DNA from: Clostridia bacterium
Lineage (GTDB): Bacteria; Bacillota; Clostridia; Christensenellales; UBA1242
Assembly (NCBI GenBank): GCA_017625505.1
Contig: JAGAKV010000059.1
Span: 1-51,311, forward strand
DNA length: 51,311 nucleotides
Reading direction: 5' to 3'
Part shown: piece by piece, positions 9,101-14,874 of the stretch
Layout: the number at the start of each line of letters is the position of its first letter
Numbering within the stretch: the first letter of the stretch is position 1
Made by a program: the position numbers and the translations under genes
Notes under the pieces: model-generated
Told to the model about the DNA's origin: nothing
What the model saw: the letters and a program-made list of their open reading frames with translations, nothing else
Database searches by the model: none

Positions 9101-11733
9101 CTTGGGAAATGTTTGCAGAATACGAACAACAAGAGTATGGCACATGGACAGCAACAGATGCAAGCGATGCAAACCACAACCCTCTTATGACATTCTCGGG
9201 TCAATCATCTTCAATCATCAACAAGCTGATCGTTTCAGTCAAAGCTGGCGAGAATGAAAGAGTTAAATTTACAATCACTGACAACTTTGGCAATATACTG
9301 ACAACAATCAGCCTTACCGGCGGTGCAATTGACGAAGAAATAATTTCTGACGGCGTGAAATATTTCGTCCTTGAAGACATCAGCGGCAAAACATACATCT
9401 CTACAAAGGCGATAACTTACAACTACAACACCCTTCTTTATGATGTAGAATTTAATTTCGCAGCGGATAGTTCATTCGGAATCCAACACATTCAGACACC
9501 GGCAGGCTCAAATAATATTGCATCACTCAAAATTATGCCTCAACCATTAGCAATATACTACGATGGCTATTATACCATCAACGTATACAGCGCATCTGAT
9601 GAGGTCGGAGCGCGAACTCCAATTAAAACTTTCTACATTCGCCTTATCAACCTTCTTCCAGAAGTTGTGACTGAAGGGCGATCATCAGAAAACGGCATCG
9701 TTTTCCTCGATAAAAACCAGAACAATTTGGGCGAAAACAATATTAAAACAAACGCATACTACCTTTCAGTAGAAAAAGATGGAAAAACTTATTCCGCGTC
9801 GGCAACAACAGCGACCACTTATTCAAGAAATGTTACAATCGCTTTCCCTAACGGATTAAAATACGCAAATCTCAAAACCTACCACTTTAATAAAGGAATT
9901 ACATACAGCGCTTATCTTTCAAAAGATGGTGGAATAACTTGGGAAAATATTGATAACACTGATATAAATCAACCTGCAACCTACACTATTGCCGGTGTTG
10001 GCAAATACTTAATTTTGATTGAATACAATGAAAAAGACATTTTAACAAGCTCATTTAAACTATTTGAGGTAACCATTCTTGACTCTGCTTCATCTTATTA
10101 CTATATTACAGTCAACGGACAACATGTTGAAAAGTCTACAGACATTAAATACTCACTCAATAATACTGAATATGAAATCACATATCTCGTTTCACTGCAA
10201 TATGCCGATCGCCAATCTCTTGAAATTCACTTAAATGAAGAGCTTGGAGTTGCCAAAGAAAAGAAGTATACCATCTATCTTGGCAATGATCCTTTGGAAG
10301 GAGAAGTATATCCAGATGTCCCATACGGAACAATTGTAACGGAAATCTACTCTTACTGGTGCGATGAAGCCAAAGGCGATTTTGTAATCATCTACATTCC
10401 ACAGTCAAGCAACATTGCGGGAACAATAACTTACGAACTTGCAAATGGTGATTCAAAATCTTTGAAAGACGGACTTGATCAACTGATTGTTGCAGATAAG
10501 GACAAAGATCCAAACTTCAACAAACTGAAGATTTCTTACTCTTCTCACTATGGCGTTACACAAAATCAGATTCAGCCTGTTGTATACAAAGTACTGAATG
10601 GCGAGCCTGTACGATTAAACAGCATATCTTACAAAGCAAACAACGATATTTCATATATCTATCTTGAAATGTCAGGAACATACTACCTTCAAATTCTCGA
10701 CTCGTGTACCCCTGCAAACTCACAGGTATTCAACGGAAGACGCTATAACGGATATGAATATGTTGAAATCACATTCCTTTCTTCAGCTCCCTTTGAAGTA
10801 ATCACCACAAATGATGAGGGAGAGGAAATTGTTACCGCTCCAATTCAAAAAGCTGTTTACAATCAAGAAGTAAAGCTTCGACTTACAAACACTGCAACAT
10901 ACTACCTGCCATCAGCTGAGCTTACAATTGACGCTACAAAGAATGGAAAAATAATCACCGTTCCAGTAGCAAACAATGTATATACATTCTCTGATCCTGG
11001 TTTCTATACAGTCAAATTTAATGCGACAAGTAGTACAGGCGTGCTCATTAGAAGCGAAGAGTATTCTTTCACTATTCTCAATAAAAATGAATCACGCTAT
11101 GCATTTGAATTCTCTGAATACGGAAATTACTACATCGAGACTGTAAAACTTAATGGCGTTGATGTAACAAAAGACTTAATTACACTTGGAAACTTTAAAA
11201 CAACAATAATCGGCGGAGAGCCTTACCTCTCATCAATAACTCTCAATCACTTGGATCAAAAGACTGGAAAAGGTAGATATGAAATTACCGTAAACATCAA
11301 CAACCCTGCATATCAACCTGTTACTGGCGAGAGATTTACATTCGCACTTTGGATCAATCTTGCACAACCTCCAATTCGTGTTTCTCTTGATGAAGGTGGC
11401 GCAACAACCGACCCAATTCAAGTTACATTCAATCCTCAAACGCTATATAAAGCGGTTGGAGATTGCTATGTTCAAATTGGAAATGCAAGATATGACTATA
11501 CAAGTGAGAATATTGCGACATTTGAATCAACAGAAATGCTTACTATTTCCGCTTCTGGCACATACTTTATTCAAGTATATACACAAAGTGGCCAACTGCT
11601 TTACTCATACAAAGTCACAAAAAATGAGCCTCTCAACAGTTTTGCAATTCTAGCAATCATACTCGGAGCTCTCGCGCTTGGCGCAGTAGTATTTATAACA
11701 ATTAAACTGCGTAAGCGTCAGAAAGTAAAATAA
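3124..11733 (+). CDS. Giant Ig-like-repeat surface protein, C-terminal membrane anchor
   Basis: A 2869-residue protein. It begins with a signal peptide (KKFKNIIKYLA, a hydrophobic core to about residue 27, and a likely cleavage near residues 38-42 in KIASAAF) and ends with one membrane helix (residues about 2838-2860, SFAILAIILGALALGAVVF) and a basic tail KLRKRQKVK. No LPXTG precedes the helix, so it is probably held in the membrane rather than joined to the wall by sortase. In between are many beta-rich modules that each close on a G-x-Y-x-I/V-x-I/V strand: near residues 204, 360, 556, 858, 1213, 1486, 1785, 2147, 2293, 2518, 2626, 2717 and 2813. Some carry the AGNYTFKIFMIDKTAPIF or DWAGNKTIYVVFLID signature of bacterial Ig-like domains. 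The likely role is adhesion or surface contact; no catalytic domain is recognised. RBS GAGAGGTG is well placed. Confidence 0.85.
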   Translation: MKKFKNIIKYLALTFTFLGIIGGSFLIGENANEGSKIASAAFSSHTEISNNLPDYVAVDGLHGKDVKDIFLLNSSSSTLELSIAEEKEIKNIDDTDKLNPAYYTQEIPDGQINPKEYYYFDFSSSLSLYKDLTNQQYLAGEKGENLLKYPEGVNHITQYTTPGNFSIENGYFFTPQSLHISFGLNTLQTDISFDGDKVLLNEEGIYTLIIPTIIYYTNNSGTTFTSIELDICYTFMVFNSSTYFKSEGIQNVDFSANLQGSTVTSLENYSMYYFYNYAYSTADANSVNTLPTLIYNNKHFKINIKHTDVDDDITNYYIEYQNGEILTLNSDGQALAGKLPIHAGSTTNANQTKITFIDLGEYEINFDYLYIVDKDGATTSYSLPLNENLTDNTFKNKSQKVYVYGYQAMLSDYSNLNPATNQPVDKEIKTFTINESTSKYNKSADITSAVNQYVNNLNSDADTTNNIAIVGIDSVNPSSSTQYDLETLEQAAGDYIQTEVEPVSTNQPPIKFISNATLAENGEEDEQIYSKVYTVGEDKSLTALETFDGFNQNTAGTYCYIIQYRYDNYMSTSGTLQAGNYHYQIFYFTIENKVPSVSIYEADTDENDFFVDFKELYTRGFTNKSVFILNNAKNNDFDATVSITLSAYNYNTNTYYFQNVPLNGLTGVDQNLVYQVYHANFDNNKNTYDESLSQAQQDAGVDTKYGVLIRNTAAYANARFTVTISSAVTTQPSIQTFTIDTQSISNVNAFNAEKTNSSYFILSDAVAASGITNRPIAMSWKEKNSGAATYGYLKHIPFSAKELPTSSTSLGQFLREEVNLLPVAHQIDFSSTSTWAEYTNSQTYSSNIPATNVRTENGIYILQIYDEAGNYTFKIFMIDKTAPIFVKKTQGDFVNYQLIQNSSSISVPDEYTSVSIMWAKHKGIYVGPSLSFEKESDYQGYTYSGIECSFKDTLDSFLNGKTKYVESVVSSSGDFVGHYFLSKIEDVAYVKDRATTYQAQASSTHSFEINFFNTVNGELRAHEGTCKIILRDASNGYTFTDQQYAYINYPSSYLSFNITSDTSNFTIYEKIGNQQKNLEGEAFSQVADLYLNGSSLTTTKTDTPTDFEIKYSYLPSIKTSNPLYISYVPCISDEINLDFVNVKYYPYETVYKKDETTGTYYYYKDIITIDENGKDNYQISADLFKNTGNGKYKQGEEEHKLLAFGSTDTPLAGKYVITRQYIYNNGQQELDPTTLSNAYDYLIRQFTFYVDNNGIISSLENIKNEEGDNGLESVVGGDIVLNMHSGKGSSAVSISFPNYNSVGLNAGSFFSQSSFTDSSTVSVSLDTNKLPLSLYIPKYKYTISSIKNEENGFDLSINDNLSYFGNVVVKQNGATYDVVIESTPESEGILVTLGSGFSSREEAYAFMYGEPGNTAPLSISGYELSAQITWIDPTNQNNKKYYSTKPIPNTAHYETQDDYLIFYTCPNGFGNGYGEILQNQQFTDVGKYEVTLFQNANDKQSNIYSIYKFAFEITSAKPDFDIVNVETGYKLERATTEGASEIYYTNADKLRIQWEDPTDPYMAKVNRAKIAINGEYISAGGLGIDYNYTIEDISETSHFFELYPSEGCVNAFKEEGLEITFEFENHGNYYQKAIKKIYFDIEAPTANLEALMDMTASSSELFTKDLQKSQMRQYVDYLGVTFNPVSDRDEKGNERKASYIYNVDSGVFRNYSFTVDKTFFQNIKDSFYNSSEGQVINGSLLSEIYYRQIDDIHTYNQSNKSTFLSSFYTLHDTNIDSYFTGHNLGRYYEIVETDWAGNKTIYVVFLIDESNQEANPALIYTDNKTAAGTLEIVTDAQLNADSNYNIYANTGFKLAKINYNNDAWIYFKAYVNGQVSHFFASPWLETAGQVYEIVNNGGILEYKTVNLDVETLISESSQRKHSILLSNRTLGISKTCYITVMDASLVVEKITENVANDTVSISINIPTGEQINSVDTGYIYPVKIKTEKFVAGTWEMFAEYEQQEYGTWTATDASDANHNPLMTFSGQSSSIINKLIVSVKAGENERVKFTITDNFGNILTTISLTGGAIDEEIISDGVKYFVLEDISGKTYISTKAITYNYNTLLYDVEFNFAADSSFGIQHIQTPAGSNNIASLKIMPQPLAIYYDGYYTINVYSASDEVGARTPIKTFYIRLINLLPEVVTEGRSSENGIVFLDKNQNNLGENNIKTNAYYLSVEKDGKTYSASATTATTYSRNVTIAFPNGLKYANLKTYHFNKGITYSAYLSKDGGITWENIDNTDINQPATYTIAGVGKYLILIEYNEKDILTSSFKLFEVTILDSASSYYYITVNGQHVEKSTDIKYSLNNTEYEITYLVSLQYADRQSLEIHLNEELGVAKEKKYTIYLGNDPLEGEVYPDVPYGTIVTEIYSYWCDEAKGDFVIIYIPQSSNIAGTITYELANGDSKSLKDGLDQLIVADKDKDPNFNKLKISYSSHYGVTQNQIQPVVYKVLNGEPVRLNSISYKANNDISYIYLEMSGTYYLQILDSCTPANSQVFNGRRYNGYEYVEITFLSSAPFEVITTNDEGEEIVTAPIQKAVYNQEVKLRLTNTATYYLPSAELTIDATKNGKIITVPVANNVYTFSDPGFYTVKFNATSSTGVLIRSEEYSFTILNKNESRYAFEFSEYGNYYIETVKLNGVDVTKDLITLGNFKTTIIGGEPYLSSITLNHLDQKTGKGRYEITVNINNPAYQPVTGERFTFALWINLAQPPIRVSLDEGGATTDPIQVTFNPQTLYKAVGDCYVQIGNARYDYTSENIATFESTEMLTISASGTYFIQVYTQSGQLLYSYKVTKNEPLNSFAILAIILGALALGAVVFITIKLRKRQKVK

Positions 11734-11762
11734 AGCGATTGCAACGTTGTTTTAACACAAAT

Positions 11763-11792
11763 AAAAAATCCACGGACTCCCGTGGATTTTTT
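11763..11792 (+). terminator. Terminator of the giant surface protein gene
   Basis: A strong hairpin, ATCCACGG with CCGTGGAT around an ACTC loop, flanked by A and T runs, starts 30 bases after the stop codon. Confidence 0.9.
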
Positions 11793-11868
11793 ATTAATAC
11801 TACACAAGTTGCTGCTACGTCAAACATGACAAAATCATTCCACCTATCCTTTCTCCCCCAACGGCAAG

Positions 11869-11909
11869 AAAAAAAAGACAAATTTGCTTAATTGCGAATT
11901 TGTCTTTTT
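11869..11909 (-). terminator. Terminator of the rplK-rplA operon
   Basis: On the minus strand AAAAAGACAAATT and its complement form a long stem ending in eight T. A second, smaller hairpin (11913-11931, GCCCTTC/GAAGGC) lies between this and the rplA stop codon. Confidence 0.8.
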
Positions 11910-11941
11910 AACTGCCTTCTAAACGAAGGGCTTAAATAGCA

Positions 11942-12628
11942 TTACATAGCAACTACGTTGATTTTAATTCCGCGACCCATAGTTGAAGCAATTGCAACAT
12001 TCTTCAAATATTGTCCCTTAGCAGCTGCAGGCTTTGCTTTGATGAGAGCTTCAATAACTGTATTGAAGTTTTCAACCAATTTTTCTTTACCAAAGCTAAC
12101 CTTTCCAATGATAACGTGAACGTTGTTTGTTTTGTCAAGTCTGTATTCAACTTTACCAGCTTTAGCGTCAGTGATTGCCTTAGCAACATCCATAGTAACA
12201 GTTCCGCTCTTTGGGTTTGGCATTAAGCCTTTTGGTCCAAGAACTCTTGCCACTCTACCAACAACACCCATCATATCAGGTGTAGTGATACAAACGTCGA
12301 AATCAAGCCATCCACCTTGGATTTTAGCAACGATTTCTTCAGCACCAACATAGTCAGCACCAGCTTTAACTGCGTCATCTGCTTTGTCGCCTTTAGCGAT
12401 AACCAAAACTTTAAGAGATTTACCTGTTCCGTGTGGAAGTACGCAAACTCCTCTTACTTGTTGGTCAGCACTTCTTCCGTCAACACCAAGTCTAACGTGA
12501 AGTTCTACTGTTTCATCAAATTTTGCTTTAGGAAGTGAAAGAAGTGTTTCAATTCCGCTTTCGATGTCATAAGCCTTTTCTGTAATCATTTCAGAAGCTT
12601 TTACAAGTCTTTTTGCTTTTTTCTTCAT
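11942..12628 (-). CDS. rplA: 50S ribosomal protein L1
   Basis: A 228-residue protein with the expected length and the L1 signature region: [25 protein letters not shown] (residues 118-142) and [21 protein letters not shown]1 forms the mobile L1 stalk of the 50S subunit near the E site, contacts 23S rRNA, and in many bacteria represses its own mRNA. The ATG is preceded by AAGGAGGAAAGAG. The gene follows rplK by 11 bases and is the last gene of the block, just before the terminator. A candidate L1-binding hairpin lies upstream of rplK. Confidence 0.98.
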   Translation of the reverse strand: MKKKAKRLVKASEMITEKAYDIESGIETLLSLPKAKFDETVELHVRLGVDGRSADQQVRGVCVLPHGTGKSLKVLVIAKGDKADDAVKAGADYVGAEEIVAKIQGGWLDFDVCITTPDMMGVVGRVARVLGPKGLMPNPKSGTVTMDVAKAITDAKAGKVEYRLDKTNNVHVIIGKVSFGKEKLVENFNTVIEALIKAKPAAAKGQYLKNVAIASTMGRGIKINVVAM

Positions 12629-12639
12629 CTCTTTCCTCC

Positions 12640-13071
12640 TTAGTCTTCAACAACTGTTACGCCCATAGAACGAGCAGCACCAGCTACCATAGACATAGCA
12701 GATTCGATTGATGTACAGTTGAGATCTGGCATCTTAGTTTCAGCAATTTGTCTAATTTGAGACATAGTGATTTTTCCGACTTTTGTTTTGTTTGGTACTG
12801 CAGAACCCTTGTCAAGTCCAATTGCCTTCTTAATAAGAATAGCAGCTGGAGGAGTCTTGAGTACAAATGAGAAACTTCTATCTGCATAGATAGTTACTAC
12901 TACAGGGATAACAAGCCCTGCTTGAGAAGCTGTCTTCTCGTTGAATTCTTTGGTAAACATTCCAAGGTTGATTCCGTGTGGTCCAAGTGTTGAACCAACT
13001 GGAGGTCCTGGAGTGGCTTTACCTGCTTCGAGTTGTAATTTTACAACACCAGCAATCTTCTTTTCTGCCAT
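12640..13071 (-). CDS. rplK: 50S ribosomal protein L11
   Basis: A 143-residue protein with the typical L11 start ([20 protein letters not shown], residues 11-30) and the C-terminal RNA-binding domain ([22 protein letters not shown], then a [12 protein letters not shown] end). L11 binds the GTPase-associated centre of 23S rRNA and helps elongation factors and RelA act on the ribosome. The gene has a strong AAGGAGG site and lies directly upstream of rplA. The 116-base gap to nusG holds two hairpins, one resembling an L1 target site. Confidence 0.98.
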   Translation of the reverse strand: MAEKKIAGVVKLQLEAGKATPGPPVGSTLGPHGINLGMFTKEFNEKTASQAGLVIPVVVTIYADRSFSFVLKTPPAAILIKKAIGLDKGSAVPNKTKVGKITMSQIRQIAETKMPDLNCTSIESAMSMVAGAARSMGVTVVED

Positions 13072-13086
13072 TTTTTCCTCCTTATA

Positions 13087-13122
13087 GTGGTGTAATGAGC
13101 GGTAGCAGTCCGCTCTCCCACG
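13087..13122 (-). promoter_or_regulatory. Candidate L1-binding autoregulatory leader of rplK-rplA
   Basis: On the minus strand, just before the rplK ribosome binding site, CGTGGGAG leads into a perfect stem GAGCGG/CCGCTC (loop ACTGCTA) and then ATTACACCAC, so that GTG and CAC close an outer stem around an asymmetric loop. A GTGGGAG element, stem-loop and purine-rich return strand near a closing helix resemble the 23S rRNA mimic that L1 binds in L11-L1 leaders of other bacteria. The assignment rests on position and pattern, not on a covariance search. Confidence 0.5.
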
Positions 13123-13149
13123 ATTAAAACAAAACGGTTTCCGTTTTGA
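13123..13149 (-). terminator. Terminator-like hairpin between nusG and rplK
   Basis: On the minus strand CAAAACGG-AAA-CCGTTTTG (13130-13148) is an eight-base-pair stem with a three-base loop followed by TTTTAA. It could partly end transcription after nusG or attenuate rplKA. The T-run is short. Confidence 0.45.
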
Positions 13150-13187
13150 GTGTATAATAAGCGGGTTTTACGCCGCGATATACCAAC

Positions 13188-13829
13188 TTAGTTGTTGATT
13201 TTTCTGATTTGTGAAAGTTCTACTTCAACAGCAGTCTCTCTTCCAAACATTTCAACGATTACATTTGCAACGCCCGCATCAGTGTTGACCTCTGTAACCT
13301 TTCCGATCATTCCGTTAAGAGCGCCGTCAACGATTTCAACACTGTCGCCTGCAGCAAGATCGACCTCAACCTTGATTTTCTCAAGACGAAGCTTGATTAC
13401 TTCCTCTTGTGTAAGCGGCCATGGACGACCATTTGGACCTACGAAGCCTGTAACGCCACGAGTTCTGGTGATATTATGCCAAAGGTCATCAGCATATTTG
13501 ATTTTGGCGAGAATATAGCAAGGCATAGATTTGCGCTGAACAAGCTTTTTCTTGCCATTTTTTTCTTCTACAACGTCTTCCATAGGTATTACGATGTCAA
13601 ATATTCTGTCTTGAAGGTTAAATTTTTCAACCACTGTTTCAAGATTTTCTTTTGCAACATTTTCATAGCCTGAGAAGGTGTGCAGCGCATACCACTTTGC
13701 CTCGAGAGAATCAACGAAGTCTTTATATCCTTGCTCGTCATCTGTGAGAGACGTTTCTTCTATTTCTTCTTCAGTCACAACGTTTTCTTCATCGTTTACG
13801 ATTTTATTTAAGATGTCTTTTTCTTCCAT
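13188..13829 (-). CDS. nusG: Transcription termination/antitermination factor NusG
   Basis: A 213-residue protein. The NGN domain starts at about residue 43 (KWYALHTFSGYENVAKENL) and includes VTGFVGPNGRPWPLT; the KOW domain follows (AAGDSVEIVDGALNGMIGKVTEVN, about 155-180). NusG binds the clamp of RNA polymerase and links it to Rho, NusE or paused complexes. The protein is longer than usual (about 175-180) because of roughly 40 extra acidic residues at the N-terminus (EEKDILNKIVNDEENVVTEE). The start is supported by a GAGG site at the right distance. It sits between secE and rplK as in most Bacillota. Confidence 0.97.
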   Translation of the reverse strand: MEEKDILNKIVNDEENVVTEEEIEETSLTDDEQGYKDFVDSLEAKWYALHTFSGYENVAKENLETVVEKFNLQDRIFDIVIPMEDVVEEKNGKKKLVQRKSMPCYILAKIKYADDLWHNITRTRGVTGFVGPNGRPWPLTQEEVIKLRLEKIKVEVDLAAGDSVEIVDGALNGMIGKVTEVNTDAGVANVIVEMFGRETAVEVELSQIRKINN

Positions 13830-13840
13830 ATAAACCTCAA

Positions 13841-14206
13841 TTATTTGGTAAGAAGGCTCATAAGAGCACCTAAACCATAGTCAATTCCAAAAATCACGAC
13901 AGCAAAAACGAGAACAACAACGAGAACAACCCCTGTTTTCTTACAAACTTCACCAAAAGTAGGCCAAGTAACTTTCTTGATTTCAGAAATAGTCTCTTTT
14001 GCTTTCTTTTTTAGTTTGCCCTTTTCTTTAGGTTGTTTTTTCTTGTTTTTGTCCGCCTTAGCTTTTTTGTCATCCTGTTTTTTATCGGCTTTTTTTACTT
14101 CGGCCTTTGTTTCAGCTGCCTCTTTTTGCGCCAAAACAACAGTCTCTTCTTGTGCCTCTAAGGTTGTCTTTTGTTTTTCAACATTTGACTTGTTCTTTTT
14201 AGACAT
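13841..14206 (-). CDS. secE: Preprotein translocase subunit SecE
   Basis: A 121-residue protein when started at the ATG at 14206, which is preceded by a GGGGGAATT ribosome binding site; an upstream in-frame extension of 16 residues overlaps the rpmG end and lacks such a site. The last 60 residues are classical SecE: an amphipathic helix with ISEIKKVTWPTFGEV and one membrane span (VVLVVVLVFAVVIFGIDYGL). SecE clamps SecY in the translocon. The first 60 residues are unusual: low-complexity, Lys/Glu/Ala-rich and probably disordered or coiled, whereas Bacillus SecE is only about 60 residues long. It lies between rpmG and nusG. Confidence 0.95.
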   Translation of the reverse strand: MSKKNKSNVEKQKTTLEAQEETVVLAQKEAAETKAEVKKADKKQDDKKAKADKNKKKQPKEKGKLKKKAKETISEIKKVTWPTFGEVCKKTGVVLVVVLVFAVVIFGIDYGLGALMSLLTK

Positions 14207-14217
14207 AATTCCCCCGA

Positions 14218-14379
14218 TTATTTTGTTTCTTTGTGAACTGTTCTTTTTCCACAACGTTTGCAGAATTTTGTAATTTCAATTCTTTCTGGATTTGCAGCAG
14301 TGTTTTTGCTTGATGCATAGTTTCTTTCTTGACATTCAGTACAAGCAAGAATGATATTTTTACGTTTTGGTAATGCCAT
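14218..14379 (-). CDS. rpmG: 50S ribosomal protein L33 (zinc-binding form)
   Basis: A 53-residue protein starting with [16 protein letters not shown] at the ATG at 14379, which has an AGGAGA site six bases upstream; the longer reading frame upstream has no support because it would cover the promoter. Cysteines 13, 16, 40 and 43 form two CxxC pairs that bind zinc, so this is the zinc form. L33 is a small 50S subunit protein near the E site. It is the first gene of rpmG-secE-nusG-rplK-rplA, the common Bacillota order, and sits behind a consensus promoter. Confidence 0.96.
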   Translation of the reverse strand: MALPKRKNIILACTECQERNYASSKNTAANPERIEITKFCKRCGKRTVHKETK

Positions 14380-14395
14380 TTTTCTTTCTCCTAAC

Positions 14396-14427
14396 AAAAA
14401 ACTAACACCCCTTTGCAGAAGTGCTAG
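14396..14427 (-). promoter_or_regulatory. Hairpin at the 5' end of the rpmG operon transcript
   Basis: On the minus strand CTAGCAC pairs with GTGTTAG (one G-T pair) around a 12-base loop and is followed by six T, then the rpmG ribosome binding site. The predicted transcription start falls at about 14425, so the stem is formed by the first bases of the RNA. It is probably too close to the start to be a true attenuator and may stabilise the mRNA. Confidence 0.35.
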
Positions 14428-14431
14428 CCAT

Positions 14432-14460
14432 ATATTATCACATCTTAATTCAATTGTCAA
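14432..14460 (-). promoter_or_regulatory. Consensus promoter of the rpmG-secE-nusG-rplK-rplA operon
   Basis: On the minus strand a perfect TTGACA (14455-14460), a 17-base spacer and TATAAT-like TAATAT (14432-14437). This is among the strongest sigma-A promoters in the window and fits a ribosomal protein operon. Confidence 0.9.
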
Positions 14461-14502
14461 CCATTTCAAACGATTTTTTTGATATATTTTAATTATAATA
14501 TC

Positions 14503-14781
14503 CTATGCAATGTCCTTTTTTGTAACTTCTGCACTGATAAGCATAATTGTTTCGTCTTTCTTGGCATGTTTTTTTACCCTATCAAACTCTGTTGGCATGT
14601 TGAAGTCAAGATCATATTTCACAACATACACAAAATAAGCCTTCAAAAGCTCTTTTGCATATAAAAAAGCTTCCTCAACAAACTGTCCATCTGTTGTGAT
14701 TTCAAGATCTGGAAAAAGTACTTTATAGCCGCCCTCTTCTTCATCTTTAATGAAAATTGCGGGGTAAACAAAACTTTTCAT
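14503..14781 (-). CDS. HicB-like antitoxin-family protein without HicA partner
   Basis: A 92-residue protein with the partial RNase H-like fold of HicB: YPAIFIKDEEEGGYKVLFPDLEITTDGQFVEEAFLYAKELLKAYF at residues 5-49. In complete systems HicB neutralises the HicA mRNA-cutting toxin and often has a C-terminal DNA-binding domain. Here the remaining 40 residues are short, charged, and show no clear helix-turn-helix or ribbon fold. No HicA-like ORF (about 60 residues with a conserved His) is found on either side: secA lies upstream and the rpmG operon downstream. It has its own RBS (AAGGAG) and a plausible promoter, so it seems intact as a solo gene with unknown function. Confidence 0.75.
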   Translation of the reverse strand: MKSFVYPAIFIKDEEEGGYKVLFPDLEITTDGQFVEEAFLYAKELLKAYFVYVVKYDLDFNMPTEFDRVKKHAKKDETIMLISAEVTKKDIA

Positions 14782-14804
14782 GAAAAACTCCTTGATATAA
14801 TTCT

Positions 14805-14832
14805 ATCATATCATTTTTTTATTTCAAAACAA
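14805..14832 (-). promoter_or_regulatory. Likely promoter of the HicB-like gene
   Basis: On the minus strand TTGTTT (14827-14832), 16 bases, TATGAT (14805-14810), the -10 being preceded by TGA as in an extended -10 element. The -35 overlaps the end of the secA terminator. Confidence 0.5.
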
Positions 14833-14868
14833 AAAGAGGCATTTTTTTAGATTTTTGCCTCTTTTTTA
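14829..14868 (-). terminator. Terminator of secA
   Basis: On the minus strand AAAAAAGAGGCA pairs with TGCCTCTTTTT across a T/A-rich loop directly after the secA stop codon. Confidence 0.85.
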
Positions 14869-14874
14869 TTAATT

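Noticed and set aside
14207-14254. Sixteen extra N-terminal residues for SecE
   Set aside because: The extension overlaps the end of rpmG and lacks a binding site; GGGGG precedes the ATG at 14206.
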